Part shown: in pieces, positions 8,940 through 16,452 of the stretch
How the letters are laid out: each line of letters opens with the position of its first letter
How positions within the stretch are numbered: the stretch's first letter is position 1
Source: Microbacterium maritypicum
GTDB taxonomy: Bacteria > Actinomycetota > Actinomycetes > Actinomycetales > Microbacteriaceae
Direction of reading: 5' to 3'
Length of the DNA: 64,000 nucleotides
Assembly (NCBI RefSeq): GCF_008868125.1
Contig: NZ_WAAQ01000001.1
Location: forward strand, 1,178,001 to 1,242,000
Made by a program: the position numbers and the translations under genes
The notes under the pieces: model-generated
What the model was told of the DNA's origin: nothing
Seen by the model: the letters and a program-made list of their open reading frames with translations, nothing else
The model's database searches: none

Positions 8940-9842
8940 GTGACAGATACTCGAGACCTTTTCTCCGTCGTCCCGCGTTCGGATTTCGACGTCCCCGGCA
9001 CCAGCCGAGGCTTGATCGACGTCGTGCGCTGGCGCTATCTCCTGTACCTGCTGGTGCGCACCGGTGTGACCACGAGATACCGCAATTCCGTCCTCGGATG
9101 GACCTGGTCGTATGTGCGCCCCGGTGCGCAGTTCCTGGTCTTCTGGGTCGTGCTCGGTCTCTTCCTGAGTCTCAACAGGGATATCCAGAACTACCCGGTG
9201 TACCTTTTTTCCGGGATCGTGGTGATCAACCTCTTCTCGGAGGCGTTCAAGAATGCGACGACCTCGATCGTGAACAACGCCCCGTTGGTGCGGAAGGTGT
9301 TCCTTCCGCGGCAGCTCTTCGCGGTCTCCGCCGTGCTGGTCGCGTTTATCCACTTCCTCCCGCAGCTCGCGCTCCTGCTCATCGTCTGCCTCTTCATGGG
9401 CTGGATCGCCAACGTCACCCTCCTGGGGGTGGCCGCGATCCTGGCAGGGATCATCATCGTGGGTCTCTTCGCCCTCGGGATGGGGCTCTTCTTCGGCGCG
9501 CTCAATGTCCGCTTCCGTGACGCCGAGAACATCGTGGAACTGCTCCTGCTGCTGGCCACCTGGGCCTCGCCGGTTCTCTACGCATGGACCATGGTGCAAA
9601 GCGCCGTGGACAAGCTGGGATGGCCCGAGTGGATCGTCAACCTCTATCTGCTCAATCCGATCACCCAGGGGGTCGAGCTGTTCCACTACGGATTCTGGCG
9701 GCCGGTGACGGGTGTCACGATGCAACTGCCCCCGGATCTCGCCTGGAACACGCTGTGGACCTTCCTGATCTCCGTCGGCACGCTTCTGGTCGGGCAGTTC
9801 ATCTTCCGAAGCCTCGAGGGAAGGTTCGCGCAAGACCTATGA
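8940..9842 (+). CDS. wzm: ABC-2 type polysaccharide export permease (first pair)
   Basis: This 300-residue protein has six predicted membrane helices and the ABC-2 family pattern. An amphipathic N-terminal stretch leads into TRYRNSVLGWTWSYVRPGAQF, typical of Wzm/TagG permeases, and ends with SLEGRFAQDL. It would form the channel that exports a lipid-linked polysaccharide together with the ATPase encoded next, with which it overlaps by 4 bp (ATGA). GTG 8940 was chosen by comparison with family N-termini. GTG 8901 would add 13 residues and sits 9 nt after the -10. The substrate is unknown, though a membrane protein of DUF6541 type is in the same operon. Confidence 0.88.
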   Translation: MTDTRDLFSVVPRSDFDVPGTSRGLIDVVRWRYLLYLLVRTGVTTRYRNSVLGWTWSYVRPGAQFLVFWVVLGLFLSLNRDIQNYPVYLFSGIVVINLFSEAFKNATTSIVNNAPLVRKVFLPRQLFAVSAVLVAFIHFLPQLALLLIVCLFMGWIANVTLLGVAAILAGIIIVGLFALGMGLFFGALNVRFRDAENIVELLLLLATWASPVLYAWTMVQSAVDKLGWPEWIVNLYLLNPITQGVELFHYGFWRPVTGVTMQLPPDLAWNTLWTFLISVGTLLVGQFIFRSLEGRFAQDL

Positions 9843-10576
9843 GCACTGCGACCTCCGCGCGTCCGAGCATCATCGTCGACGGTGCGCGCAAGAACTTCAC
9901 CCTCAACCACGCGTTGTCGTTCAAGGACACCGTCGTAGCGTGGATCCGCCGTCGGAAGACGAGCAGTTCCTTCGAAGCGCTCAAGGGCCTCGATCTCGTC
10001 ATCAACGAGGGCGAGTCAGTGGCGATCCTCGGGCTGAACGGTTCGGGGAAATCCACTCTCCTTAAGCTGATCTCCGGGGTCATGGAGCCCGACGCCGGTC
10101 AGGTGCTCACCCGCGGCCGGGTCGCCGGGCTGATCGAAGTCGGTGCCGGCTTCCACCCCGAGCTCACCGGGCGCGAGAACGTCTTCCTCAATGCGGCGAT
10201 CCTCGGGATGCAGCGCAAAGAGGTCGAAGAGCGTTACGACGAGATCGTCGCGTTCAGCGAGATCGAGCAGTTCATCGACCAGGAGGTCAAGCACTACTCC
10301 TCCGGGATGTTCATGCGCCTGGCGTTCTCTGTGGCCATCCACGTCGAGCTCGACGTGCTGCTCGTCGATGAGATCCTCTCGGTGGGCGATGCGCCGTTCC
10401 GAGAGAAGTGCCGACTCAAATTCGAAGAGCTGATCGCTTTGAAGAAGACTCTGGTCGTGGTGAGCCATGACATGGAGATGGTGCGCGAACTCTGCACGCG
10501 GGGTGTGGTGATCAACAAGGGCGAGGTCATCTACGATGGCGCGATCGAGGGTGCGATCGCTCTGGTCGACGAATGA
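9839..10576 (+). CDS. wzt: ABC transporter ATP-binding protein for polysaccharide export (first pair)
   Basis: This 245-residue ATPase has Walker A GLNGSGKST, the Wzt-type signature YSSGMFMRLAF, Walker B VLLVDEILSVGD and switch His in VVSHDMEM. The N-terminal LSFKDTVVAWIRRRKTSSSF is typical of Wzt/TagH subunits. It ends soon after the nucleotide-binding domain, so it lacks the C-terminal carbohydrate-binding domain of long Wzt proteins, which suggests export does not depend on recognition of a capped chain end. It overlaps wzm upstream and the membrane gene downstream by 4 bp each, so the three genes form one coupled operon. Confidence 0.9.
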   Translation: MSTATSARPSIIVDGARKNFTLNHALSFKDTVVAWIRRRKTSSSFEALKGLDLVINEGESVAILGLNGSGKSTLLKLISGVMEPDAGQVLTRGRVAGLIEVGAGFHPELTGRENVFLNAAILGMQRKEVEERYDEIVAFSEIEQFIDQEVKHYSSGMFMRLAFSVAIHVELDVLLVDEILSVGDAPFREKCRLKFEELIALKKTLVVVSHDMEMVRELCTRGVVINKGEVIYDGAIEGAIALVDE

Positions 10577-12528
10577 TCTTCGACTGGTTCGCGCAGTCCG
10601 GACTCTTCGCTCTGGCTCTGATTGTCGTCTTCGTCCCGGGCCTTCTCCTCGGCGCGGGTCTACGGCTGCGCGGACTCGTGCTCTGGGGGGCCGCTCCGGG
10701 TGTCTCCGTCGGCATCCTCGCCCTGCTGGCGATTGTCTTCCCGTTCCTCGGGATCCGCTGGGGGCACGGGAGCGTCGCTGTCGGCGTGCTCCTGATCGCC
10801 GCCGCCGTCTTCGGCCTCCCACTCCTGTTCCGCTCGCGTCGCCGGGGCGGGTGGGCCCGCACCGCGATGCCGCGCCACGGCCTCTTGCTGTGGTGCGCCC
10901 TGGTGGTGGGCGGCGGGCTCAACGCCGCGCGACTGATGACCTACGTCGGGGTGCCGACAGCGATCTCGCAGACCAACGACGCCGTGTTCCACCTGAACGC
11001 GTTGCGTTGGGTGGCGGAGACGGGCAGTGCCTCTTCTCTCGATCTCTCTGGACTCATCGGCGGGTCGAGTTTCTACCCGGCTGCATGGCACGCCGTCGCC
11101 TCGCTCGTCGCGCTCGACAACGGCCAGATCCCGATCGCCGCCAACGTCGTCGCACTCGTGATCGTCGCGCTCGTGTGGCCGTTGAGCATCGCCCTGCTCA
11201 CGCACGTCGTAACGCGGGGCGATCGTGTGGTCACGGCCCTCGCAGCCGCATTGTCCGCCGGCCTGCTAGCCTTCCCGCAGCTCATGTTCGAATGGGGGGT
11301 CCTCTACCCCTACGCCCTCTCGCTCGCCGTCGTCCCCGCGGCTGTCGCCTTCACGATCGTCACGCTGCGCTGCTGGCTGGGGGCGCGACGGGGTGAGCGG
11401 TTCCGCGTCGCCGTGGCTCCCGGATTCGCCGCGCTTCTCCTCGTTGTCGCGACCACACTCGCGCAACCGTCATCGGTGTTGGTGTGGGGCATCTTCGTCA
11501 TGCTCTGGCTGACGGGCATGCTGGTGCGTCGCCTCCGCCAGCGACGGCAGGCGCGTCTGGGCGCCCTCGCGACCATCGCCGTGGGGTGGGCCGCCATCGC
11601 CGTCGTGTGGCTGGCGCTCGCCTACCTCGCGGGTCCGGTGCTGTGGAAGGCCTACAGAGGAGTCCTCGGCGCCGTGGCTGATGTGCTTCTCAACAGTCAC
11701 TCGTTGCTGCCGCCGGCCATCGGCATGAGTGTGCTGATGATCGTGGGAATCCTGATCTGCGCGCGCGATGCGCGCCTGCGCTGGCTGGTCATCGGGTGGG
11801 TGGGCGTGTCCGTGCTGTACGTGGTGAGCGTCGCCACCGATCTCCCGGTGGTCAAGCGCCTGCTGACCGGGCCCTGGTACGGGGACTCTTTCCGTCTGGC
11901 GGCGATCGTGCCCCTGGTCGTGGTGCCCATCGCCGCGATCGGCCTCGCGGCGTTGATCGACGTGATCGTGCGGCGCTGGCGGCGCGGCACGGTGCCGGGA
12001 CGGGTACCGCTCGCCTTCATCGCGACAGCTGTGGTCGCGGTGATCGGCGTCGTCAGCGTTGTCGTCGCTCCGGTGATCCCCTTGCGCGTCGCCGCCAAGA
12101 CCGACCCGCAGTCCCGCTACGCGCTCAATGACCGCAGTTATCTGTCCGCTGACGAGTCTGCGCTGCTCCGACGACTCCCGGATCTCCTCCCCGAGGATGC
12201 GCTGATCATCGCCAACCCCTCCACGGGGGCCGCCTTCGCCTATCTCCTGGGAGAGCGCGACATCATCCCGCGGACATGGTCCCCGCCGCAGTCGACAGCG
12301 TGGGACATCCTCTCGTCGCACCTGAACGATGCCGCCGATGATCCGGACGTCTGTTCAGCGCTCGATGCGTACGGAAGCCCCGGTTACGTCCTCGACTTCG
12401 GTCGCGGGGGCACCGGCCCCGGTCAGTACCTGATGCCGGGGATGACCGACTTCGACGGTAAAGCCGGGTTCGAAGAGGTCGACAGAGAGGGAAGGGCGAG
12501 TCTCTGGCGGATCACCGCCTGCGACTGA
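10573..12528 (+). CDS. Large polytopic membrane protein, DUF6541-like
   Basis: This 651-residue protein is hydrophobic over most of its length, with about twelve predicted helices. It begins with PGLLLGAGLRLRGLVLWGAAP, the pattern of actinobacterial DUF6541 proteins found in glycan loci. A mostly extracytoplasmic C-terminal part of about 130 residues (after residue 520) has NDRSYLSADESALLRRLPDL. The overall shape recalls GT-C type glycosyltransferases: many helices, then an outside domain. An early acidic pair at TNDAVFHLNALRW (residues about 137-149) sits where GT-C enzymes carry their catalytic Asp. That would make it a polyprenyl-phosphate-sugar dependent transferase; this is inference. 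Translation is coupled to wzt by an ATGA overlap. Confidence 0.65.
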   Translation: MIFDWFAQSGLFALALIVVFVPGLLLGAGLRLRGLVLWGAAPGVSVGILALLAIVFPFLGIRWGHGSVAVGVLLIAAAVFGLPLLFRSRRRGGWARTAMPRHGLLLWCALVVGGGLNAARLMTYVGVPTAISQTNDAVFHLNALRWVAETGSASSLDLSGLIGGSSFYPAAWHAVASLVALDNGQIPIAANVVALVIVALVWPLSIALLTHVVTRGDRVVTALAAALSAGLLAFPQLMFEWGVLYPYALSLAVVPAAVAFTIVTLRCWLGARRGERFRVAVAPGFAALLLVVATTLAQPSSVLVWGIFVMLWLTGMLVRRLRQRRQARLGALATIAVGWAAIAVVWLALAYLAGPVLWKAYRGVLGAVADVLLNSHSLLPPAIGMSVLMIVGILICARDARLRWLVIGWVGVSVLYVVSVATDLPVVKRLLTGPWYGDSFRLAAIVPLVVVPIAAIGLAALIDVIVRRWRRGTVPGRVPLAFIATAVVAVIGVVSVVVAPVIPLRVAAKTDPQSRYALNDRSYLSADESALLRRLPDLLPEDALIIANPSTGAAFAYLLGERDIIPRTWSPPQSTAWDILSSHLNDAADDPDVCSALDAYGSPGYVLDFGRGGTGPGQYLMPGMTDFDGKAGFEEVDREGRASLWRITACD

Positions 12529-12538
12529 GTTTCCACTT

Positions 12539-12556
12539 TGTGCCGCGCGCGGCACA
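12539..12556. terminator. Perfect 18-bp palindrome between convergent genes
   Basis: TGTGCCGCGCGCGGCACA is self-complementary. It lies in the 39 bp between the rightward membrane gene and the leftward DUF2304 gene, so it can act in either direction. Confidence 0.6.
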
Positions 12557-12567
12557 CCGCGCCCTGG

Positions 12568-12987
12568 TCAGGGCTGATCGTTCGCGCTCGTCGGCTGCTC
12601 GGGGGCGTCGGGATCGGTGCGCCCTGTCTGCGGAGCGGGGGCGTCCTGGCGGCTAGCGGACGCCTGGAGCAGTGCCAGCTTCCGTGCCAGCAGGGTCAGG
12701 CTCCGCTGATGCGCAGCGTTGCGGCGCGACTGGGTGTAGACGAACACCAGGAACATGAGCACCAGGGCGTAGAGCAGCAGGTCGGTGCCGCGACCGACTC
12801 CGACGAGGTTCGCGACCCAGGTGAGCCACTGCGGGAACAGGATCGACAGCACGGCGACCAGCACGAAGGCCCCGAAGAGCAGTCGCCGGATGGCGAGGTG
12901 GCTGTCCGCGCCGGTGCGACGCATGAAGACGGCGCCGATGGCGATGATGCCGGCGATGAGGACGACCTGGATCCACATCGGGTTCAC
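12568..12987 (-). CDS. DUF2304 family small membrane protein
   Basis: This 139-residue protein has three hydrophobic helices in the first 80 residues (WIQVVLIAGIIAIGAVFMRR, LLFGAFVLVAVLSILFP, LLLYALVLMFLVFVYTQ). A helical cytoplasmic tail and a Pro/Asp-rich end follow. The layout and sequence match DUF2304, which commonly travels with a GT2 polyprenyl-phosphate glycosyltransferase, as here. The GTG start overlaps the GT2 stop by 4 bp (GTGA). It may anchor or modulate that transferase; no activity can be assigned from the sequence. Confidence 0.8.
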   Translation of the reverse strand: MNPMWIQVVLIAGIIAIGAVFMRRTGADSHLAIRRLLFGAFVLVAVLSILFPQWLTWVANLVGVGRGTDLLLYALVLMFLVFVYTQSRRNAAHQRSLTLLARKLALLQASASRQDAPAPQTGRTDPDAPEQPTSANDQP

Positions 12988-13670
12988 CGCACGATCAGAT
13001 CGACGAGGATGTTGACCGAATTGAGCACCGATTGCCCCTTAGATTTCGAATAGTCGGTGTACAGCAGCTCGACCGGGTACTCGATCCACGGGAGACCGGT
13101 GTCTCCGAGCTGCAGGACGATCTCGGTGGCGTGCGCCATCCGATCCTGTTTCAGCTGCACCCGGGAGGCAGCGTCCGCTCTGATCACCCGTAGCCCGTTG
13201 TGGGCATCGGTGAGCTTCACGCTGGTGGTGAGGTTGGTGACCCAGACGGCGGTCTTCAGTATCACGCGCTTCATCCAGCCCGGGTTGGTCCGATCGTCGA
13301 GGAATCGCGATCCGAACACGATCGCCGCCCCCTGCTCACGTGCAGCGGCGACCATCCCGACGGCGTCGTCGACGCGGTGCTGGCCGTCGGCGTCGAAAGT
13401 GACGATGAACTCGCACCCCGGGTGGGCGAGGGCGTAGTCGATTCCGGTCTGCAACGCCGCGCCCTGGCCGAGATTGATCGGATGCTCGACGATGTGCGCG
13501 CCCGCGGCGCGAGCAGCCTCGAGGGAACCATCGGAGGATCCGTCGTCGATGCAGACGACATGGGGGAAGTAGGGGAGTAGCCCGTGGATCACGCCCGCGA
13601 TCACGGATGCCTCGTTGTACAGCGGGACGACGACCCAGGTGTGCGGATCGGGGCTTGCTGGGATAGTCAC
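12984..13670 (-). CDS. GT2 glycosyltransferase, polyprenyl-phosphate sugar synthase type
   Basis: This 228-residue single-domain GT2 enzyme resembles dolichol-phosphate mannose synthase. Visible motifs are VVVPLYNEA near the N-terminus, VCIDDGSSDGS and IVTFDADGQHRVDD, the last holding the metal-binding DxD. NLGQGAALQTG precedes it. There is no C-terminal membrane helix; the coupled DUF2304 protein may supply the membrane contact. The family moves a sugar from a nucleotide to a polyprenyl phosphate, providing a donor for GT-C transferases outside the membrane, such as the neighbouring polytopic proteins. The GTG 13670 start gives a normal N-terminus. Confidence 0.85.
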   Translation of the reverse strand: MTIPASPDPHTWVVVPLYNEASVIAGVIHGLLPYFPHVVCIDDGSSDGSLEAARAAGAHIVEHPINLGQGAALQTGIDYALAHPGCEFIVTFDADGQHRVDDAVGMVAAAREQGAAIVFGSRFLDDRTNPGWMKRVILKTAVWVTNLTTSVKLTDAHNGLRVIRADAASRVQLKQDRMAHATEIVLQLGDTGLPWIEYPVELLYTDYSKSKGQSVLNSVNILVDLIVR

Positions 13671-13706
13671 GCTCCTATCCTCTCAGGAAACAGATGTGCG
13701 AGCAGA

Positions 13707-13712
13707 TAGGAT
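13707..13712 (+). promoter_or_regulatory. -10 element of the aminosugar operon
   Basis: TAGGAT is followed by a leader of about 38 nt that contains the ribosome site GAGGAG 7 nt before ATG 13751. This is a leadered promoter, in contrast to many others here. Confidence 0.5.
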
Positions 13713-13750
13713 GATCCAGTCCCCCTCTTAGACCGCGAGGAGAAACCCGT

Positions 13751-14362
13751 ATGCCCTCACCGACCGATGTCCGGATCGTCGATTCGGCAGATGTGTCCCC
13801 TGAGGCGAAGGTCGGAGCGGGAAGTTCGATCTGGCATCTGGCGCAGGTGCGCGAGAACGCGCAGCTCGGCGAGAACTGCATCGTCGGACGCGGTGCCTAC
13901 ATCGGCACCGGCGTCGTCATGGGTGACAACTGCAAGGTGCAGAACTATGCGCTCGTGTACGAGCCTGCACGGTTGGGCGATGGTGTCTTCATCGGCCCGG
14001 CCGTCGTCCTCACCAACGACACCTACCCGCGTGCGATCAATGCGGACGGATCTATCAAGAGCGCCCATGACTGGGAACCGGTCGGTGTCACGATCGAACG
14101 CGGTGCAGCGATCGGCGCCCGCGCCACCTGCGTCGCCCCTGTCACGATCGGAGCATGGGCCACCGTCGCGGCCGGTGCCGTGGTGGTGAAGGATGTACCC
14201 GCACACGCACTCGTCGCCGGAGTGCCAGCCCGCCGCATCGGCTGGGTGGGAGAGTCCGGTGTGCCGCTGACGCCCGGGGACGCCGAGAACACGTGGGTGT
14301 GCCCCGCCACCGGGGCGCACTATGTCGAGACTGATGGAACACTGACCAAGGAGACCGTGTGA
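13751..14362 (+). CDS. Left-handed beta-helix N-acetyltransferase, WbpD/WlbB-like
   Basis: This 203-residue protein has the hexapeptide repeats of LbH acyltransferases from residue about 12 to 165 (VGAGSSIW, LGENCIVGRGAYIGTGVVMG, IGARATCVAPVTIGAWATV). It carries the AHDWEPVGVTIERGAAIG loop typical of WbpD-type enzymes. Those acetylate the 3-amino group of UDP-2-acetamido-3-amino-glucuronate. The next two genes encode the transaminase and dehydrogenase of the same pathway, which supports the assignment. The start has the site GAGGAG; the stop overlaps the next gene by 4 bp. A related amino-sugar acetyltransferase is possible. Confidence 0.8.
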   Translation: MPSPTDVRIVDSADVSPEAKVGAGSSIWHLAQVRENAQLGENCIVGRGAYIGTGVVMGDNCKVQNYALVYEPARLGDGVFIGPAVVLTNDTYPRAINADGSIKSAHDWEPVGVTIERGAAIGARATCVAPVTIGAWATVAAGAVVVKDVPAHALVAGVPARRIGWVGESGVPLTPGDAENTWVCPATGAHYVETDGTLTKETV

Positions 14363-15456
14363 GCGAGTTCATTCCCCCCGCGAAGCCGATCATCGGCGAC
14401 GAAGAGCGCGAAGCTGTTGATCGGGTGCTGCGCAGCGGCATGGTGGCCCAGGGCCCCGAGGTCGCCGCCTTCGAACAGGAGTTCTCGGCGCACTTCGTGC
14501 CCGGGCGTCCCTCCGTGGCCGTGAACTCCGGTACAGCGGGGCTTCACCTCGGTCTTCTGGCTGCGGGTGTCGGAGCGGGCGATGAGGTCATCGTGCCCTC
14601 GTTCACCTTTGCGGCGACCGGTAACTCGGTGGCCCTCACCGGCGGAACGCCGGTCTTCGTGGACATCGAGCCGGAGACCTTCACGCTTGACCCCGAGGCC
14701 GTCGCCGCCGCAATCACGCCGCGCACCAAGGGAATCCTCCCCGTCCACCTCTACGGGCACCCGGCACGGATGCGGGAGCTCGAGGCTCTCGCCGCCGAGC
14801 GCGGAGTGGCACTGTACGAAGACGCCGCGCAGGCGCACGGAGCATCGCTCGACGGCCGTCCCGTCGGATCCTTCGGCGAGTTCGCGATGTTCAGCCTGTA
14901 CCCGACGAAGAACATGACCAGCGGCGAGGGCGGAATGGTCACCACGGCCACCGACGACCTCGCTCGCGGGGTCAAGCTGCTGCGCAACCAGGGCATGGAG
15001 CGTCAGTACGAGAACGAGGTCATCGGCTTCAACGCACGCATGACCGACATCCACGCGGCCATCGGTCGTGTGCAGCTGACCAAGGTCGATGCCTGGACCG
15101 CACAGCGACGCGCGAATGCGGCCTTCCTCGATGAGAACCTGCGCGGCGTCGTCGTCCCGCCGGTGGCCGAGGGCGCAGCGCACGTGTACCACCAGTACAC
15201 GATCCGCGTCCCCGAGGACCGCGACGGGTTCGTCGCCGCGCTCAAGAGCGAGCACAACGTCGGCGCGGGGGTCTACTACCCGATCCCGAACCACCGCCTT
15301 CCCTCGCTCGCGCACTTCGCGCCCGGACTCGACCTTCCCGAGACCGAGCGCGCAGCCCGCGAGGTCGCGTCCCTCCCGGTGCACCCGTCGCTGACCAAGG
15401 ACGACCTGGAGCGGATCGTCACGGCGGTCAACGCCGTCGCAGGAGCGGGCGCCTGA
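14359..15456 (+). CDS. DegT/DnrJ/EryC1 PLP-dependent sugar aminotransferase, WbpE-like
   Basis: This 365-residue fold-type I aminotransferase has the N-terminal FIPPAKPIIGDEEREAV, the cofactor region SGTAGLHLGLLAAGVG, the Asp-containing LYEDAAQAHGASLDG and the Schiff-base lysine in YPTKNMTSGEGG. Its role would be to aminate the 3-keto group of UDP-2-acetamido-3-keto-glucuronate using glutamate. The GTG start overlaps the acetyltransferase stop and the stop overlaps the dehydrogenase start by one base (TGATG). The three genes are therefore tightly coupled. Sugar aminotransferases of this class vary in substrate; the pathway call rests mostly on the neighbours. Confidence 0.85.
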   Translation: MSEFIPPAKPIIGDEEREAVDRVLRSGMVAQGPEVAAFEQEFSAHFVPGRPSVAVNSGTAGLHLGLLAAGVGAGDEVIVPSFTFAATGNSVALTGGTPVFVDIEPETFTLDPEAVAAAITPRTKGILPVHLYGHPARMRELEALAAERGVALYEDAAQAHGASLDGRPVGSFGEFAMFSLYPTKNMTSGEGGMVTTATDDLARGVKLLRNQGMERQYENEVIGFNARMTDIHAAIGRVQLTKVDAWTAQRRANAAFLDENLRGVVVPPVAEGAAHVYHQYTIRVPEDRDGFVAALKSEHNVGAGVYYPIPNHRLPSLAHFAPGLDLPETERAAREVASLPVHPSLTKDDLERIVTAVNAVAGAGA

Positions 15457-16442
15457 TGGCCGCGTTGCGCGCGGGACTTCTCGGCGTCGGCATGATGGGG
15501 CGCCACCACGCGCGCGTCATCCGTGATGTCGACGGTGTCGACCTCGTCGCGATCGCCGACCCTGGGGGAGACCCCCATGGTGTCGCAGGGAACCTCGAGA
15601 TCCTTCCCGACATCGATGCCCTGATCGCGGCGGGCATCGATATCGCCGTGGTAGCCGTGCCCACGCGGTTCCACGAAGACGCCGCGCTCAAGCTCGCGGA
15701 TGCCGGGGTGCACACCCTGGTGGAGAAGCCGATCGCGCACACCGTCGAGGCCGGACGCCGGATGTCCGACGCTTTCGCCTCGAAGGGCCTCATCGGCGCG
15801 GTGGGGCACGTCGAGCGCTTCAACCCGGCGGTGCAGGAGATGCGTCGACGGCTCGAAGCCGGCGAACTCGGCGACGTGTACCAGATCGCCACGCGTCGCC
15901 AGAGCACCTTCCCGGCGCGGATCGCCGACGTCGGCGTGGCCAAAGACCTCGCCTCCCACGACATCGATCTGACGAGCTGGGTCGCCCAGAGCGCGTACAA
16001 GACGGTTTTCGCACAGACGGCGCACAAGAGCGGTCGCGAGTTCGAGGACATGATCACCGTTACCGGTCGCCTGGCCAACGGCGTGATCGTGAACCACCTC
16101 GTCAACTGGCTCTCGCCCATGAAAGAGCGCATCACGGTCGTCACCGGCGACCGCGGCACCTTCATCGCCGACACCGCCACCGGAGACCTCACGTTCTACG
16201 CCAACGGCACGATCCCGCTGGAGTGGGAGTCCATCTCCTCTTTCCGCGGCGTCTCCGAGGGCGATATCACCCGATACGCGTTCGCGAAGCGTGAGCCTCT
16301 TCGCGTCGAGCACGAAGCGTTCCGCGACGCCGTCCTTGGAAAGCCCAGCGATCTCGTGACGATGGAACAGGGGTTGCACACGCTCGAGGTCGTCGAGGGC
16401 GCGGTCGCTTCGGCCGCCTCCGGTACGTCGACGACCTTCTGA
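15456..16442 (+). CDS. Gfo/Idh/MocA family sugar dehydrogenase, WbpB-like
   Basis: This 328-residue protein starts with a Rossmann motif GLLGVGMMGRHHARV. It has the family signature LVEKPIAHT (EKP) near residue 90 and GHVERFNPAV in the substrate domain. WbpB-type enzymes oxidise C3 of UDP-GlcNAc-uronate to give the keto sugar used by the aminotransferase. UDP-GlcNAc 6-dehydrogenase, which makes the uronate, and the C2 epimerase of the mannuronate branch are not in this window. The product here would be UDP-GlcNAc3NAcA unless those functions lie elsewhere. An ABC exporter begins 10 bp downstream. Confidence 0.82.
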   Translation: MAALRAGLLGVGMMGRHHARVIRDVDGVDLVAIADPGGDPHGVAGNLEILPDIDALIAAGIDIAVVAVPTRFHEDAALKLADAGVHTLVEKPIAHTVEAGRRMSDAFASKGLIGAVGHVERFNPAVQEMRRRLEAGELGDVYQIATRRQSTFPARIADVGVAKDLASHDIDLTSWVAQSAYKTVFAQTAHKSGREFEDMITVTGRLANGVIVNHLVNWLSPMKERITVVTGDRGTFIADTATGDLTFYANGTIPLEWESISSFRGVSEGDITRYAFAKREPLRVEHEAFRDAVLGKPSDLVTMEQGLHTLEVVEGAVASAASGTSTTF

Positions 16443-16452
16443 GCGCCGACGG

